From Corbicula japonica (lineage: Eukaryota > Mollusca > Bivalvia > Venerida > Cyrenidae): a DNA stretch of 64,000 nt. The position numbers were made by a program, and so were the translations under genes. The stretch covers positions 310,001 to 374,000 of the forward strand of contig JAZAYU010000356.1 in NCBI GenBank assembly GCA_038501625.1, in the 5' to 3' direction. This document shows, piece after piece, positions 53,701-58,555 of this stretch. The notes under the pieces are model-generated. The model saw only the letters and a program-made list of their open reading frames with translations. It was not told where the DNA came from and made no database searches. The first letter of the stretch is position 1. Every line of letters begins with the position of its first letter.

Positions 53701-56454
53701 GTAAGCTCTATGGTTCATCCCCACTCACTCAGGATCATGTAAGCTCTATGGTTCATCCACACTCACTCAGGATCATGTAAGCTCTATGGTTCATCCACAC
53801 TCACTCAGGATCACGTAAGCTCTATGGTTCATCCACACTCACTCAGAATCATGTAAGCTCTATGGTTCATCCACACTCACTCAGGATCATGTAAGCTCTA
53901 TGGTTCATCCACACTCACTCAGAATCATGTAAGCTCTATGGTTCATCCACACTCACTCAGGATTATGTAAGCTCTATGGTTCATCCACACTCACTCAGAA
54001 TCATGTAAGCTCTATGGTTCATCCCCACTCACTCAGGATCATGTAAGCTCTATGGTTCATCCACACTCACTCAGGATCATGTAGACTCTATTGCTCATCC
54101 ACACTCACTCAGGATCATGTAAGCTCTATTGTTCATCCACACTCACTCAGGATCATGTAAGCTCTATGGTTCATCCACACTCACTCAGGATCATGTAAGC
54201 TCTATGGTTCATCCACACTCACTCAGGAGCATGTAAGCTCTATGATTCATCCACACTCACTCAGGATCATGTAAGCTTTATGGTTCAAACCCACTCACTC
54301 AGGATCATGTAAGCTTTATGGTTCATCCACACTCACTCAGAATCATGTAAGCTCTATGTTTCATCCACACTCACTCAGGATTATGTAAGCTCTATGGTTC
54401 ATCCACACTCACTCAGGATCATGTAAGCTCTATTGTTCATCCACACTCACTCAGGGTTATGTAAGCATTATGGTTCATCCACTCTCACAAAGGATGATGT
54501 AAGCTCTATGGTTCATCCACACTCACTCAGGATCATGTAAGCTCTATGTTTCATCCACACTCACTCAGGAGCATGTAAGCTCTATGATTCATCCCCACTC
54601 CCTCAGGATCATGTAAGCTTTATGGTTCATCCCCACTCACTCAGGATCATGTAAGCTTTATGGTTCATCCACACTCACTCAGGATCATGTAAGCTCTATG
54701 GTTCTCTCAGGATCATGTAAGCTTTATGGTTCATCCACACTCACTCAGGATCATGTAAGCTTTATGGTTCATCCACACTCACTCAGGATCATGTAAGCTC
54801 TGTGGTTCTCTCAGGATCATGTAAGCTTTATGGTTCATCCACACTCACTCAGGATCATGTAAGCTCTATGGTTCATCCCCACTCACTCAGGATCATGTAA
54901 GCTTTATGGTTCATCCACACTCACTCAGGATCATGACTTGTAAGCTCTATGGTTCTCTCAGGATCATGTAAGCTTAATGGTTCATCCACACTCACTCAGG
55001 ATCATGTAAGCTCTGTGGTTCTCTCAGGATCATGTAAGCTCTATGGTTCTCTCAGGATCATGTAAGCTTTATGGTTCATCCACACTCACTCAGGATCATG
55101 TAAGCTCTGTGGTTCTCTCAGGATCATGTAAGCTCTATGGTTCATCCACACTCTATCAGGATCATGTAAGCTCTGTGGTTCTCTCAGAATCATGTAAGCT
55201 GTGTGGTTCTCTCCCACTCACTCAGGATCATGTAAGCTTTATGGTTCATCCACACTCACTCAGGATCATGACTTGTAAGCTCTATGGTTCTCGCAGAATC
55301 ATGTAAGCTTAATGGTTCATCCACACTCACTCAGGATCATGTAAGCTCTGTGGTTCTCTCAGGATCATGTAAGCTCTATGGTTCTCTCAGGATCATGTAA
55401 GCTTTATGGTTCATCCACACTCACTCAGGATCATGTAAGCTCTGTGGTTCTCTCAGGATCATGTAAGCTCTATGGTTCATCCACACTCTATCAGGATCAT
55501 GTAAGCTCTGTGGTTCTCTCAGAATCATGTAAGCTGTGTGGTTCTCTCGGGATCATGTAAGCTCTGTGGTTCTCTCAGGATCATGTAAGCTTTATGGTTC
55601 ATCCACACTCACTCAGGATCATGTAAGCTCTGTGGTTCTCTCAGGATCATCTAAGCTCTGTGGTTCTCTCAGGATCATGTAAGCTCTGTGGTTCTCTCAG
55701 GATCATGTAAGCTTTATGGTTCATCCACACTCACTCAGGATCATGTAAGCTCTGTGGTTCTCTCAGGATCATGTAAGCTTTATGGTTCATCCACACTCAC
55801 CCAAGATCATGTAAGCTCTATTGTTCATCCACACTCACTCAAGATCATGTAAGCTCTATTGTTCATCCACACTCACTCAGGATCACGTTCTTTCTGGGGA
55901 GAGAAAAAAAAACAATAAACCATTTGTAGCTGCTTGACATATTGTTTTGATCATGAAAACAAACAGTGCTTAGATTTTGATGCACCAAACATTAGATTGA
56001 TTACAAATCTTGCAATTATGACTACTGATCCAGCTGCCAGTATCAGTTGTGGATCCAGGATGTCATGAGAATGGCATTCTTTAGAGGCACTTAGAAGGCT
56101 AGAAAAAAAATAAAATTGCATCTTTTGAATGAGTAAGTGAATGTTTGAGAGAAATCCTACATGACCAACTAGATATTTTCATTAAATAGTGCATTCTAGT
56201 TTATTGAATTCATATTTCTTTTCTGATATTGACATTTAAAATTAGCAAAGACAACTTAAGATGGGGAGCATGCCAGTGGGCCCCTATCTAAATCCCATAG
56301 TGAGTATAGAAACATTGTATGATATGTGTATTTGTGTGTTTCAGTATTTTCATCAGGACCGTTTAAGCGGGGTATGGGTAACCGAGAGATGCCGGAGGCT
56401 GAGGACGGGTATGCCGAGACCACACCTGGATCTTCTGTCCCTATATCCACTTAG
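23610..56454 (+). CDS. TGFBR3: TGF-beta receptor type III (betaglycan) orthologue, 12 exons, 5' incomplete
   Basis: Betaglycan is a membrane-anchored co-receptor that binds TGF-beta family ligands and presents them to signalling receptors. Joining the 12 exons gives one frame of 665 codons ending in TAG at 56452. Residues 1-238 align with the orphan domain (RNFPHGNEHLLNWA-like start, EGCLM). Residues 239-566 form a ZP module with the expected cysteines (DPQC, ACGT, CQTGLCC, CPD). Residues 601-623 (GIAFAAFIIGAMMMGALWF within) match vertebrate betaglycan GIAFAAFVIGALLTGALWY very closely. The tail is about 42 residues. Human betaglycan is about 850 residues, so roughly 130 N-terminal residues with the signal peptide are missing. 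Endoglin is the alternative family member; the long orphan region and acidic Ser-Gly linker favour betaglycan, and an ancestral invertebrate gene may be orthologous to both. Similarity is recognised by eye, not by search. Confidence 0.9.
23984..26120. repeat. 22-bp minisatellite, about 97 units
   Basis: Unit close to ATCATGAAATTGTCAGCTGAAG, with variants TCTGCTGCAG and TCAGCTGGAG at one end. It fills 2.1 kb of intron 1. Blocks of ten units recur: the variant CAGTTGGAGATCATGAAACT occurs near 24175 and again exactly 220 bp later, showing higher-order amplification. Each common unit carries the E-box CAGCTG. Confidence 0.95.
26272..26505 (+). mobile_element. Family A MITE
   Basis: TTAA at 26272-26275 and 26502-26505; diverged right end ATTTAAAGGGTTTAA. 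Confidence 0.75.
26506..27359. other. Intron 1, no other feature seen
   Basis: AT-rich with a short pyrimidine tract TTCCCCCTCCCCTCC near 26620. No exon-like frame recognised. Confidence 0.45.
27360..27513 (+). CDS. TGFBR3: TGFBR3 exon 2 (orphan domain)
   Basis: Acceptor TTTTTAAATTTCAG, donor CCCAGG/GTAAGT; 154 bases, phase 1 in and 2 out. Encodes residues 63-113, with a cysteine in STCTL and the EGCLM motif (human EGCVM). The 3' part of this exon with its donor has been duplicated several times into the following intron. Confidence 0.88.
27403..28020 (+). repeat. Five tandem, decaying copies of the exon 2 end and donor
   Basis: Unit of about 130 bp: GTGGTCACCNTGGAGACCT, AAGGTCATATCCATGGTAAC, GAAGGTTGTCTCATGAA and the donor CCAGGGTAAGTTACAT. 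Copies start near 27410 (the exon itself), 27544, 27679, 27805 and 27925. Copy 2 keeps donor and open frame. Copy 3 has lost one base and the donor. Copy 4 has CCAGGGTGAGT. Copy 5 is barely recognisable. Confidence 0.9.
27544..27648 (+). pseudogene. Possible duplicated cassette exon (exon 2b)
   Basis: Preceded by ATTTATACAG and followed by GTAAGT, exactly 105 bases (35 codons). With exon 2 leaving in phase 2 it reads without stop (starting GDCGHHGDLNVKVISMV) and leaves again in phase 2, so including it would keep the receptor frame. The acceptor pyrimidine tract is weak, so use as an exon is unproven; it may be a relic. Confidence 0.5.
28483..29970. mobile_element. Inverted-repeat element split by a hAT insertion
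   Basis: Outer ends GGCCCTGTGATTATAAAAC and TTGATAATCACGGGGCC, then TTTTTTCATGCTAGACTC and GAGTTGAGCATGAAAAAAG. Without the hAT insert and one target duplication, the element is about 245 bp. It resembles family B at its ends and may be a relative. Confidence 0.7.
28629..29863. mobile_element. hAT-like non-autonomous element, copy 2, with 8-bp target duplication
   Basis: Ends CAGGGATTCTAAAATTTC and AATTTTAGAATCCCTG. The 8 bases GAACAGAT occur directly before (28621-28628) and after (29864-29871). CAGGG-type termini with an 8-bp duplication are typical of the hAT superfamily. At 1235 bp with no transposase frame it must have been mobilised by another element. Confidence 0.85.
30108..30257. 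mobile_element. Family B hairpin element
   Basis: GTGCCCATGGTTATAAAACT to TTTTATAACCTCCAACCCTG; one of the most perfect copies, with the centre TGGCGACCAGTCGCCA. Confidence 0.85.
30371..30450 (-). mobile_element. Family A MITE fragment
   Basis: CCCTTTAGTCCATGGGATAT and AAGTTTAGATCCAGATCAAC remain; the rest is lost. Confidence 0.45.
30571..30692. mobile_element. Family B hairpin, GATCATAAAACT subtype, centre deleted
   Basis: GCCCCAGATCATAAAACTAA to TTTTATGATCTTTGGC; about 25 bp of the centre is missing. Confidence 0.75.
30699..30940 (+). mobile_element. Family A MITE, ending 27 bp before exon 3
   Basis: TTAA at 30699-30702 and 30937-30940. Only CACAAGTGATATATGTTG and the acceptor TATTTTCAG separate it from the exon, so the branch point is probably within or at the edge of the MITE. 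Confidence 0.85.
30968..31148 (+). CDS. TGFBR3: TGFBR3 exon 3 (orphan domain)
   Basis: Acceptor TGTTGTATTTTCAG, donor ATCGTG/GTATGT; 181 bases, phase 2 in and 0 out. Residues 114-174: VVELKNVPDMKQFEVHLDVR and ELWLVLKSPTQVMWRV, matching human HIIELITPNSNPYSAFQVDI and LILILKCKKSVNWVI in order and spacing. The exon sits between two MITEs. Confidence 0.92.
31179..31395 (+). mobile_element. Family A MITE, starting 30 bp after exon 3
   Basis: TTAA at 31179-31182 and 31392-31395. Right part shortened (AAAGCGAACAGATGTGCCGG). GCAATAAAGGTGTATC is on the sense strand. Confidence 0.85.
31396..32466. other. Intron 3, no other feature seen
   Basis: AT-rich DNA; no exon or repeat recognised. Confidence 0.45.
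32467..32602. repeat. MITE fragment framed by telomere-like repeats and a 14-bp duplication
   Basis: GAACTTTAGAATAT occurs at 32467-32480 and 32589-32602. Between them: AGGGTTAGGG, an 84-bp half of a family A MITE (GGCTGATCTGG-type hairpin through TACGCATGTGCG on the minus strand), then CTAACCCTAACCCTAACCC. Confidence 0.85.
32776..33036 (+). mobile_element. Family A MITE with duplicated right terminus
   Basis: TTAA at 32776-32779 and 33033-33036. The last 21 bases (GTATCTATGGAGGAAAGGGTT) are present twice, at 32993-33013 and 33014-33034. Confidence 0.85.
33150..33299. mobile_element. Family B hairpin element
   Basis: GTGCCCAAGGTTATAAAACT to GGTTTATAACCTCCAGCTC; centre TGGCGACTAGTCGCCA fully palindromic. 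It lies 110 bp before exon 4. Confidence 0.85.
33410..33602 (+). CDS. TGFBR3: TGFBR3 exon 4 (end of orphan domain)
   Basis: Acceptor GATTATTCTTCAG, donor AGCCAG/GTAAGT; 193 bases, phase 0 in and 1 out. Residues 175-238: ESGMDLLRWVEYFLEPIAMY and NNSNRIQITLPD, like human TQGNLVKWALDNGYSPITSY and ANRFHLRLEN. NNS is a possible N-glycosylation site. Confidence 0.9.
33982..34224 (-). mobile_element. Family A MITE, full length
   Basis: TTAA at 33982-33985 and 34221-34224; both hairpins and both termini intact. Confidence 0.85.
34363..34979 (+). repeat. 12 tandem copies of the exon 5 acceptor, mostly 55 bp
   Basis: Unit: TATTTTCAGTAGATAAAGAG, CAGAGAACAGTAAAGA and GAACTGATATATTATCGTG. Copies begin at 34363, 34410, 34446, 34501 and then every 55 bp (34556, 34611, 34666, 34721, 34776, 34831, 34886) to 34941, which is the real exon 5 junction. 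Each unit has a branch-like ACTGATA, a short T tract, AG and the first exon bases. Confidence 0.95.
34950..35062 (+). CDS. TGFBR3: TGFBR3 exon 5 (start of ZP module)
   Basis: Acceptor CGTTTATTTTCAG, donor CTTCAG/GTACCA; 113 bases, phase 1 in and 0 out. Residues 239-276: IKISLKHSLKTECNQHTLTV then ALDKNILQ, matching human DIALSVKCDNEKMIVAVEKD. The first ZP cysteine lies here. The last of twelve tandem acceptors must be used: from an upstream copy the frame meets TAA one unit later. Confidence 0.92.
35335..35530 (-). mobile_element. Family A MITE, diverged
   Basis: TTAAGCTTTTTACTCCATGG start, GAGTGAAGGGTTTT end; one hairpin shortened. Confidence 0.6.
35531..35862. other. Intron 5, no feature seen
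   Basis: AT-rich; nothing recognised. Confidence 0.4.
35865..36040. mobile_element. Small foldback MITE, second copy of the 2788-2958 type
   Basis: TACAGTGAAACCTGTCTTAG start with TA before it; right arm GGTGGCTGCTAAAGACAGG. The right terminus has decayed. Confidence 0.75.
36084..36205. mobile_element. Family B hairpin, centre deleted
   Basis: CTGGGTTGAAGGTTATAAAA to TTTTATAACCTTGAGCACTG. One strand of the central stem is lost (AGCATCTTCAGCCAATCAG). Confidence 0.8.
36640..37080 (+). mobile_element. Family A MITE, degenerate, split by a hairpin
   Basis: CTTAGTCAGAAATAACCTAA and duplicated GATCCAAATCAGCCTGCACA precede the family B insertion at 36887; GATCACACATGTGATAAAAT follows it. Confidence 0.55.
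36887..37030. mobile_element. Family B hairpin, GATCATAAAACT subtype
   Basis: GCCCAAGATCATAAAACTAA to TTTTATGATCTTGGGC; nearly identical to the copy at 8626-8769. Confidence 0.85.
37081..38098. other. Intron 5, no exon recognised
   Basis: Frames of 85 and 75 codons (37502-37759, 37764-37991) have no recognisable similarity, and the receptor frame passes from exon 5 to exon 6 without needing them. Confidence 0.45.
38099..39228. repeat. Molluscan (GGTC)n repeat, two tandem 558-bp units
   Basis: Each unit begins with the hairpin ACCCCCACAAACGAAGTTTG followed by AGGGGGTATATAGG and GTCGGTCGGTCGG. Three to four sub-repeats of about 142 bp follow (GATAACTCATGAAAC ... GGGGTCAATGTCAAGGTCA). Unit starts are near 38101 and 38659. 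Confidence 0.9.
39229..40540. repeat. Tandem 656-bp duplication of the same repeat's 3' part
   Basis: GGTTCAAGGTCAAGGTCACT, ACTCAGTAACTATAGCTTGG and CATTATGCCATTGATTCGAA recur with a constant 656-bp offset. Units near 39229-39884 and 39885-40540 are almost identical. Confidence 0.9.
40853..41083 (+). mobile_element. Family A MITE, 80 bp before exon 6
   Basis: TTAA at 40853-40856; right end CTATGGAGGAAATCAA has lost the last bases of the terminus. Confidence 0.8.
41166..41318 (+). CDS. TGFBR3: TGFBR3 exon 6 (ZP module)
   Basis: Acceptor ATGTGTATTTTCAG, donor AATGCT/GTATGT; 153 bases, phase 0 both ends. Residues 277-327: SMLTLLDPQCTASENQTHVY, then ESTSRACGTK. This follows human GMDVTLLDPTC, NGTHFVLES and GCGT, with both cysteines aligned. 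NQT is a possible N-glycosylation site. Confidence 0.93.
41336..41539 (+). mobile_element. Family A MITE, starting 17 bp after exon 6
   Basis: AACTCTTTACTCCATATATA to GGAGTAAAGGGTTAA; second hairpin shortened. Confidence 0.75.
41791..42013 (-). mobile_element. Family A MITE, 71 bp before exon 7
   Basis: TTAA at 41791-41794 and 42010-42013; first hairpin shortened. Confidence 0.85.
42085..42273 (+). CDS. TGFBR3: TGFBR3 exon 7 (acidic Ser-Gly linker within ZP module)
   Basis: Acceptor CCATTTATCTTCAG, donor GAGCAG/GTAAAT; 189 bases, phase 0 both ends. Residues 328-390. EGSGLEDVFSGSGEN has Ser-Gly pairs flanked by acidic residues, as in the human segment DGYEDLESGDNG where glycosaminoglycan chains attach, so proteoglycan modification is plausible. 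LQISFMCQV aligns with human IVVFNCSLQQV. Confidence 0.9.
42316..42467. mobile_element. Family B hairpin, 43 bp after exon 7
   Basis: CAGTGCCCAAGGTTATGAAA to CTTTATAACCATCAGCCCAG; central palindrome with one mismatch. Confidence 0.85.
42610..42852 (-). mobile_element. Family A MITE
   Basis: TTAA at 42610-42613; right end GGAGGAAAGTGTTGA has lost the TTAA. Confidence 0.8.
43186..43426 (-). mobile_element. Family A MITE, diverged
   Basis: TAACACTTTACTCTATAGGT to TAGAATAAATGGTTAA. Confidence 0.65.
43427..44012. other. Intron 7, dispersed repeat remnant
   Basis: TTTGATGGTTTTCATTGAGG and GGCTTTAACTGTAACCACAC resemble sequence at 22740-22940. No exon. Confidence 0.4.
44013..44233 (+). CDS. TGFBR3: TGFBR3 exon 8 (ZP-C)
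   Basis: Acceptor GTTGTTTGTTTCCAG, donor GAACAG/GTTGGT; 221 bases, phase 0 in and 2 out. Residues 391-463: LQLYNNVLFLAP (human MELYNTDLFLVP), RLYLEATATSDP (human HVYVEVSVTKAE), IQSCWLT (human IQTCFIS) and YMLVEN (human YTIIEN). Strong ordered similarity. Confidence 0.94.
44249..44491 (-). mobile_element. Family A MITE, 15 bp after exon 8
   Basis: TTAA at 44249-44252 and 44488-44491; full length. Together with the next copy it belongs to a 354-bp tandem duplication. Confidence 0.85.
44603..44843 (-). mobile_element. Family A MITE, duplicated copy
   Basis: TTAA at 44603-44606 and 44840-44843; diverged right end GAGAAAAGTTTTAA. Confidence 0.8.
44989..45168. mobile_element. GCGAAATTAAA-type MITE remnant
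   Basis: CCAGCGAAATTAAACCATTT and CGCGAAATTAAATGATACTA are the family's hallmarks; compare 45987-46192. The left terminus is unclear. Confidence 0.55.
45233..45413 (+). CDS. TGFBR3: TGFBR3 exon 9 (ZP-C)
   Basis: Acceptor TGTGCATTATTCCAG, donor CCTCTG/GTGAGA; 181 bases, phase 2 in and 0 out. Residues 464-524: cysteine in SCAAD (human NICPKD), LSFTLENYMN (human FSFVFKPVFN) and AVLQCQTGLCC (human LFLQCELTLC). Five cysteines fit the ZP-C pattern. Confidence 0.92.
45571..45714. mobile_element. Family B hairpin element
   Basis: CTGAAGGTTTTAAAACTGAG to CAGTGTTAAAACCTTGGGC. Confidence 0.8.
45769..45907. mobile_element. Family A MITE, strongly reduced
   Basis: TAACCTTTTACTCCTGGGTT (with a small CTCCTGGGTT duplication) to AAGTAAAGGGTTA; one hairpin left. 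Confidence 0.55.
45987..46192. mobile_element. GCGAAATTAAA-type MITE with TA target sites
   Basis: TA at 45985-45986 and 46193-46194. Inverted ends CTGTTGTATCATTTTATTTC and CTTCGCGG-type complement ending TTGATACCACAG. CAG-like ends with TA duplication suggest a Tc1/mariner-type element. Confidence 0.75.
46347..46494. mobile_element. Family B hairpin, degenerate
   Basis: CTCCAAGGTTACAAAAGTGA to TTCTCAGATTTATAAATTTA; the centre is replaced by unrelated bases. Confidence 0.6.
46557..46682. mobile_element. Family B hairpin, GATCATAAAACT subtype, shortened
   Basis: GGCCCAAGATCATAAACCTG to TTTTATGATCTTGGGTCC. Confidence 0.75.
46831..46960. mobile_element. Family B hairpin, GATCATAAAACT subtype, shortened
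   Basis: CAGGGCCAAAGATCATAAAA to AGTTCTATGATCTTGGGCAC; the right half of the centre is missing. Confidence 0.75.
47177..48893. repeat. 23-bp minisatellite, about 75 units
   Basis: Units alternate between GTAACTAATACTAGGCCAG plus CAGT and GTAACTCATGGTAGGCCAG plus CAGT or TTGT. The array fills most of intron 9 and ends about 90 bp before exon 10, with a stray half-unit at 48920-48942. Each unit holds donor-like GTAACT and branch-point-like CTAATAC. An open frame on the minus strand is an artefact. Confidence 0.95.
48983..49109 (+). CDS. TGFBR3: TGFBR3 exon 10 (ZP-C end)
   Basis: Acceptor GTTTATTTTGCAG, donor TATTCAG/GTTTGT read as exon end ATTCA plus G; 127 bases, phase 0 in and 1 out. Residues 525-566: CPDRSVQCDSD resembles human CVPPDEACTS; GHLVVLGSLTLPV may be the hydrophobic patch that follows ZP-C modules. 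This is the least conserved ZP exon. Confidence 0.85.
49131..50251. mobile_element. Tc1/mariner-like non-autonomous element, 22 bp after exon 10
   Basis: TA at 49129-49130 and 50252-50253. Inverted ends start CCGTATTTTATCTAAGTCTT at the left and finish AAGACTTAGATAAAATACAG at the right; 24 of 25 terminal bases match. 1121 bp. A 118-codon minus-strand frame at 49909-50265 runs out of the element and is not recognised. Bases 49546-49650 resemble the interior of the hAT-like elements (CAAGTTTACGTCAGCGTCTTT). Confidence 0.85.
50405..50716 (-). mobile_element. Family A MITE with 28-bp tandem expansion
   Basis: CTGATCTAGATCTACACTGA plus TCACAGAT is repeated at 50571, 50599, 50627 and 50655. TTAA at the right end. 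Confidence 0.8.
50717..51178. other. Intron 10, no feature seen
   Basis: AT-rich; nothing recognised. Confidence 0.4.
51179..51305. mobile_element. Family B hairpin, centre shortened
   Basis: GCCCAAGAATATAAAACTGA to CAGTTTTATAACCTTCAACC. Confidence 0.8.
51395..51627 (+). mobile_element. Family A MITE, left end decayed
   Basis: TTGGTCAGAAATTACCAAAT spacer; right end ATATATGGAGGAAACGGTTAA. Confidence 0.7.
51628..52409. other. Intron 10, no feature seen
   Basis: AT-rich with several T- and A-runs; no exon or repeat recognised. Confidence 0.45.
52410..52503 (+). mobile_element. Family A MITE fragment
   Basis: TAATAACCTAACAAAACAAA through GTATCTATGGAGAAAAGGCT; only the right part. Confidence 0.6.
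52504..53283. other. Intron 10, no exon recognised
   Basis: Contains frames at 52488-52754 and 52766-52951 of low-complexity composition. TTGTATAGCGCAAAAATTAT with TATTGCGCTTCAC suggests a small inverted-repeat remnant near 52745-52795. Confidence 0.4.
53284..53472 (+). CDS. TGFBR3: TGFBR3 exon 11 (juxtamembrane and transmembrane helix)
   Basis: Acceptor TTAATTCTTTTGCAG, donor GGATCAT/GTAAGC; 189 bases, phase 1 in and 1 out. Residues 567-629: acidic juxtamembrane stretch, then helix 601-623 (TVVGIAFAAFIIGAMMMGAL within), nearly the human sequence. The last 30 coding bases (CTCTATGGTTCATCCACACT onward) and the donor have become the unit of a large minisatellite. I chose the first donor because it restores the frame of exon 12; the second copy has lost its GT (CACATAAGC) and the third gives a stop. 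Confidence 0.92.
53446..55890 (+). repeat. 38/28-bp minisatellite made from the exon 11 donor, more than 60 units
   Basis: Long unit: CTCTATGGTTCATCCACACT plus CACTCAGGATCATGTAAG (38 bp). A shorter 28-bp form (CTCTGTGGTTCTCTCAGGAT plus CATGTAAG) appears from about 54695 on, often alternating with the long form. The first unit is coding (ALWFIHTHSGS). Nearly every unit keeps CAT/GTAAGC, a strong 5' splice site. Frames at 53310-53552, 55043-55306 and 55378-55560 are repeat artefacts, except for the exon itself. Confidence 0.95.
55891..56344. other. Intron 11, unique part
   Basis: AT-rich; polypyrimidine and acceptor GTATTTGTGTGTTTCAG at its end. Nothing else recognised. Confidence 0.5.
56345..56454 (+). 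CDS. TGFBR3: TGFBR3 exon 12 (cytoplasmic tail and stop)
   Basis: Acceptor TTGTGTGTTTCAG; enters in phase 1 and ends TAG at 56452-56454. Residues 630-665: LFSSGPFKRGMGNREMPEAE then DGYAETTPGSSVPIST. It matches the human tail in length (about 42 residues from the helix) and in the Ser/Thr-rich end, but little in sequence. The human C-terminal PDZ-binding motif is not clearly conserved. A second AG 12 bases on (TTCATCAG) would break the frame. Confidence 0.8.
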
Positions 56455-57044
56455 AGTTACCTCCCCTTACAATAACATATCTACCTCAGTGGTGAAGAGC
56501 CTTTAGTATTTCTGCATCATTTATCAACGTTTTGTCTTAATTTTTATACCAAGTATGCATTTTAAACTTTGCTCAGCTAAAAGAACAAATTTGAACAAAA
56601 TGACTGCGCAGAGCAAAATATGTGTTCAAAATTCTAGCTAGAAGAAATTTAGGATCTGTGTTACACAATAAAGAAGTATGCTGATATTCATAAACTTCAA
56701 CTCAGGAGAAATCAGTGGAACTTTGCCAGTAGTCGTCATAGCAACAGGGAAAATCACCCAGGGATAAGCGTCAGTATCTACTCCCATCATGCATCTTGAC
56801 TGCCTTCTAGAAACAACAGTGGCTCAGTGTTCCCGTCGTTGATTACCTCATTTACGTATTAAGTGCTTCATTTACATTATTATGAATTATTAATGTGAAA
56901 ATATTTCAATGGCCAGTTGTTATTTGATATTTATTATTCATCGTTCATTCAGGATGTTTTTCATTAGAACAGTTTGTTTAAAGTGCCATGCAAGATAGTT
57001 CTCGGAACAATGGTCTGAAAACAAGCCTGCTGACTGGAAAAAAG
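56455..57044 (+). other. Probable 3' UTR
   Basis: Follows the stop codon. A canonical AATAAA lies at 56667-56672, about 215 bases after the stop; longer forms of the UTR cannot be excluded. Confidence 0.5.
56667..56672 (+). terminator. Polyadenylation signal AATAAA
   Basis: First canonical signal after the receptor stop codon. Use is inferred from position only. Confidence 0.5.
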
Positions 57045-57310
57045 TCATGTGACAGGATGTACAACATGTCACATGACTGAGAACATGTCACATGACTAAT
57101 GACTAAGTGCACGTCACAAGACTAAGAAAAAAGACCTGTAAATGAAGAAAAAGTAATGTGACTGACAGCATATCACATGATGGAAAAGGAGTCATGTGAC
57201 AAGAAGCATATCCTGTGACTGAAAAAGTCATGTGACTGAAAAGAAGTATTTGATACGACTGTAAACAGGTTGTTTGACTAAAAGTATGTCATCTGACTAA
57301 AAACTTCCAT
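57045..57310. promoter_or_regulatory. Cluster of TCATGTGA / TCACATGA E-boxes
   Basis: Six exact sites at 57045, 57069, 57088, 57173, 57192 and 57228, plus near matches, in a loose tandem repeat of about 16-40 bp. TCATGTGA is the M-box bound by MITF/TFE-type factors. Function is inference; it may just be a simple repeat. Confidence 0.5.
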
Positions 57311-58054
57311 TTGACTGACATTATGTCGGTTCAGCTTTCTTCATGGAATTTTCATATAAATGTTTTAACCAATCAACATCTTTCTCTTACTGCATAAATA
57401 TGGAAATATATGTGCGTGATTGACAGAGAAATGATGAATCTCTAAACGAAGTTATGATGCCACAACTGTCATATTTGTATGAAAATCTGATGTGGAAAAA
57501 ACTAACTCCTAACTTGGAAAACGTGCTACCAAAACTTATTATGTGTATATAGTTTAAGTAGAAATCCCGGTGAAATTAAGGTGACAAGTGTTACACGATG
57601 TGTTGTGGTGATTACACATAGATTAAAGCAGATATTATGTCTTCAGAATTCATAACTCGGCCTGTTCATAGAAACTAATACTTGTGAAGAGTTCAAGTTA
57701 ATGTATGATATTGTTTTATGTGGATATATTTCATACTGTAAATAATGATTCGAGGCGGAGAAGTGCTGTGTGTCGAGTGCTACTCTAGACGAGAAACCTA
57801 CATACAAGGTATCATGGTGGGGAAACATTACAGCGTGGTGATATTTCGGAGGGTGTACTGGTCAGGAAATACATTTACGTTAGCATACAGACAAATGCAG
57901 CATTTCAACTATTGAATGGATTTTCCAACAGATAACAAAATCATCTTAAGTATACTGACTGTCGCATACTTCTGCAAAGCTGAAAGATTTTTGTTGTTTA
58001 CCGTTACATGATTGATAAAAAAATAATGAGAGCAAAAAATGCTTCTTTAATTCG
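57311..58054. other. 3' flank, no feature seen
   Basis: AT-rich; no frame or RNA gene recognised. Confidence 0.4.
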
Positions 58055-58245
58055 TAACTTACAACTATATACCATGTGTGAGCAGTATAGATCCAGATCA
58101 GTCTGACCTTCCTTGCAGTCTGATCAGGATCTACACTGATTGCTATTTGGTCAGAACTAACTGAATCAATTTAAAAGGTAGCAGAGTAGATCCTGGTCAG
58201 ACTATGGATGTGCAAGCTTATCTGGCTCTACACTGAACTTTTGAA
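58055..58245 (+). mobile_element. Family A MITE, termini decayed
   Basis: GTGTGAGCAGTATAGATCC, spacer TTGGTCAGAACTAACTGAAT, second hairpin partial. Confidence 0.6.
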
Positions 58246-58342
58246 CACTGTTCAAACTTTTTAATACAATGTACGTATATTATGCTGCATTAATGAAAAA
58301 GAAGTATTATAATTATGTTAAATATAGGCATGTCATATTGTT

Positions 58343-58555
58343 TTAACCCTATACTCAAATGACTTTTATGGAAAGGGCAATCAATTTAGATCCAGATCAA
58401 CCAGCACATCTCAGCTGTCTGACCAGGATCTACTTTTTTCACTTTTAGATTCTTCAGGTTATTTCTGACCAATAGGCAACCAGTGTAGATCCAGATCATA
58501 TGGCAATTATGTGCAAACTGATCTGGCTGTACACATTACATTAATTAAGAGGGAG
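58343..58555 (-). mobile_element. Family A MITE, right end decayed
   Basis: TTAACCCTATACTCAAATGA start; spacer TTCTTCAGGTTATTTCTGAC. Confidence 0.65.

Noticed and set aside
55043..55560. Open frames of 87 and 60 codons
   Set aside because: They are readings through the 38/28-bp minisatellite, repeating the exon 11 end; they lack their own start context and splice logic.
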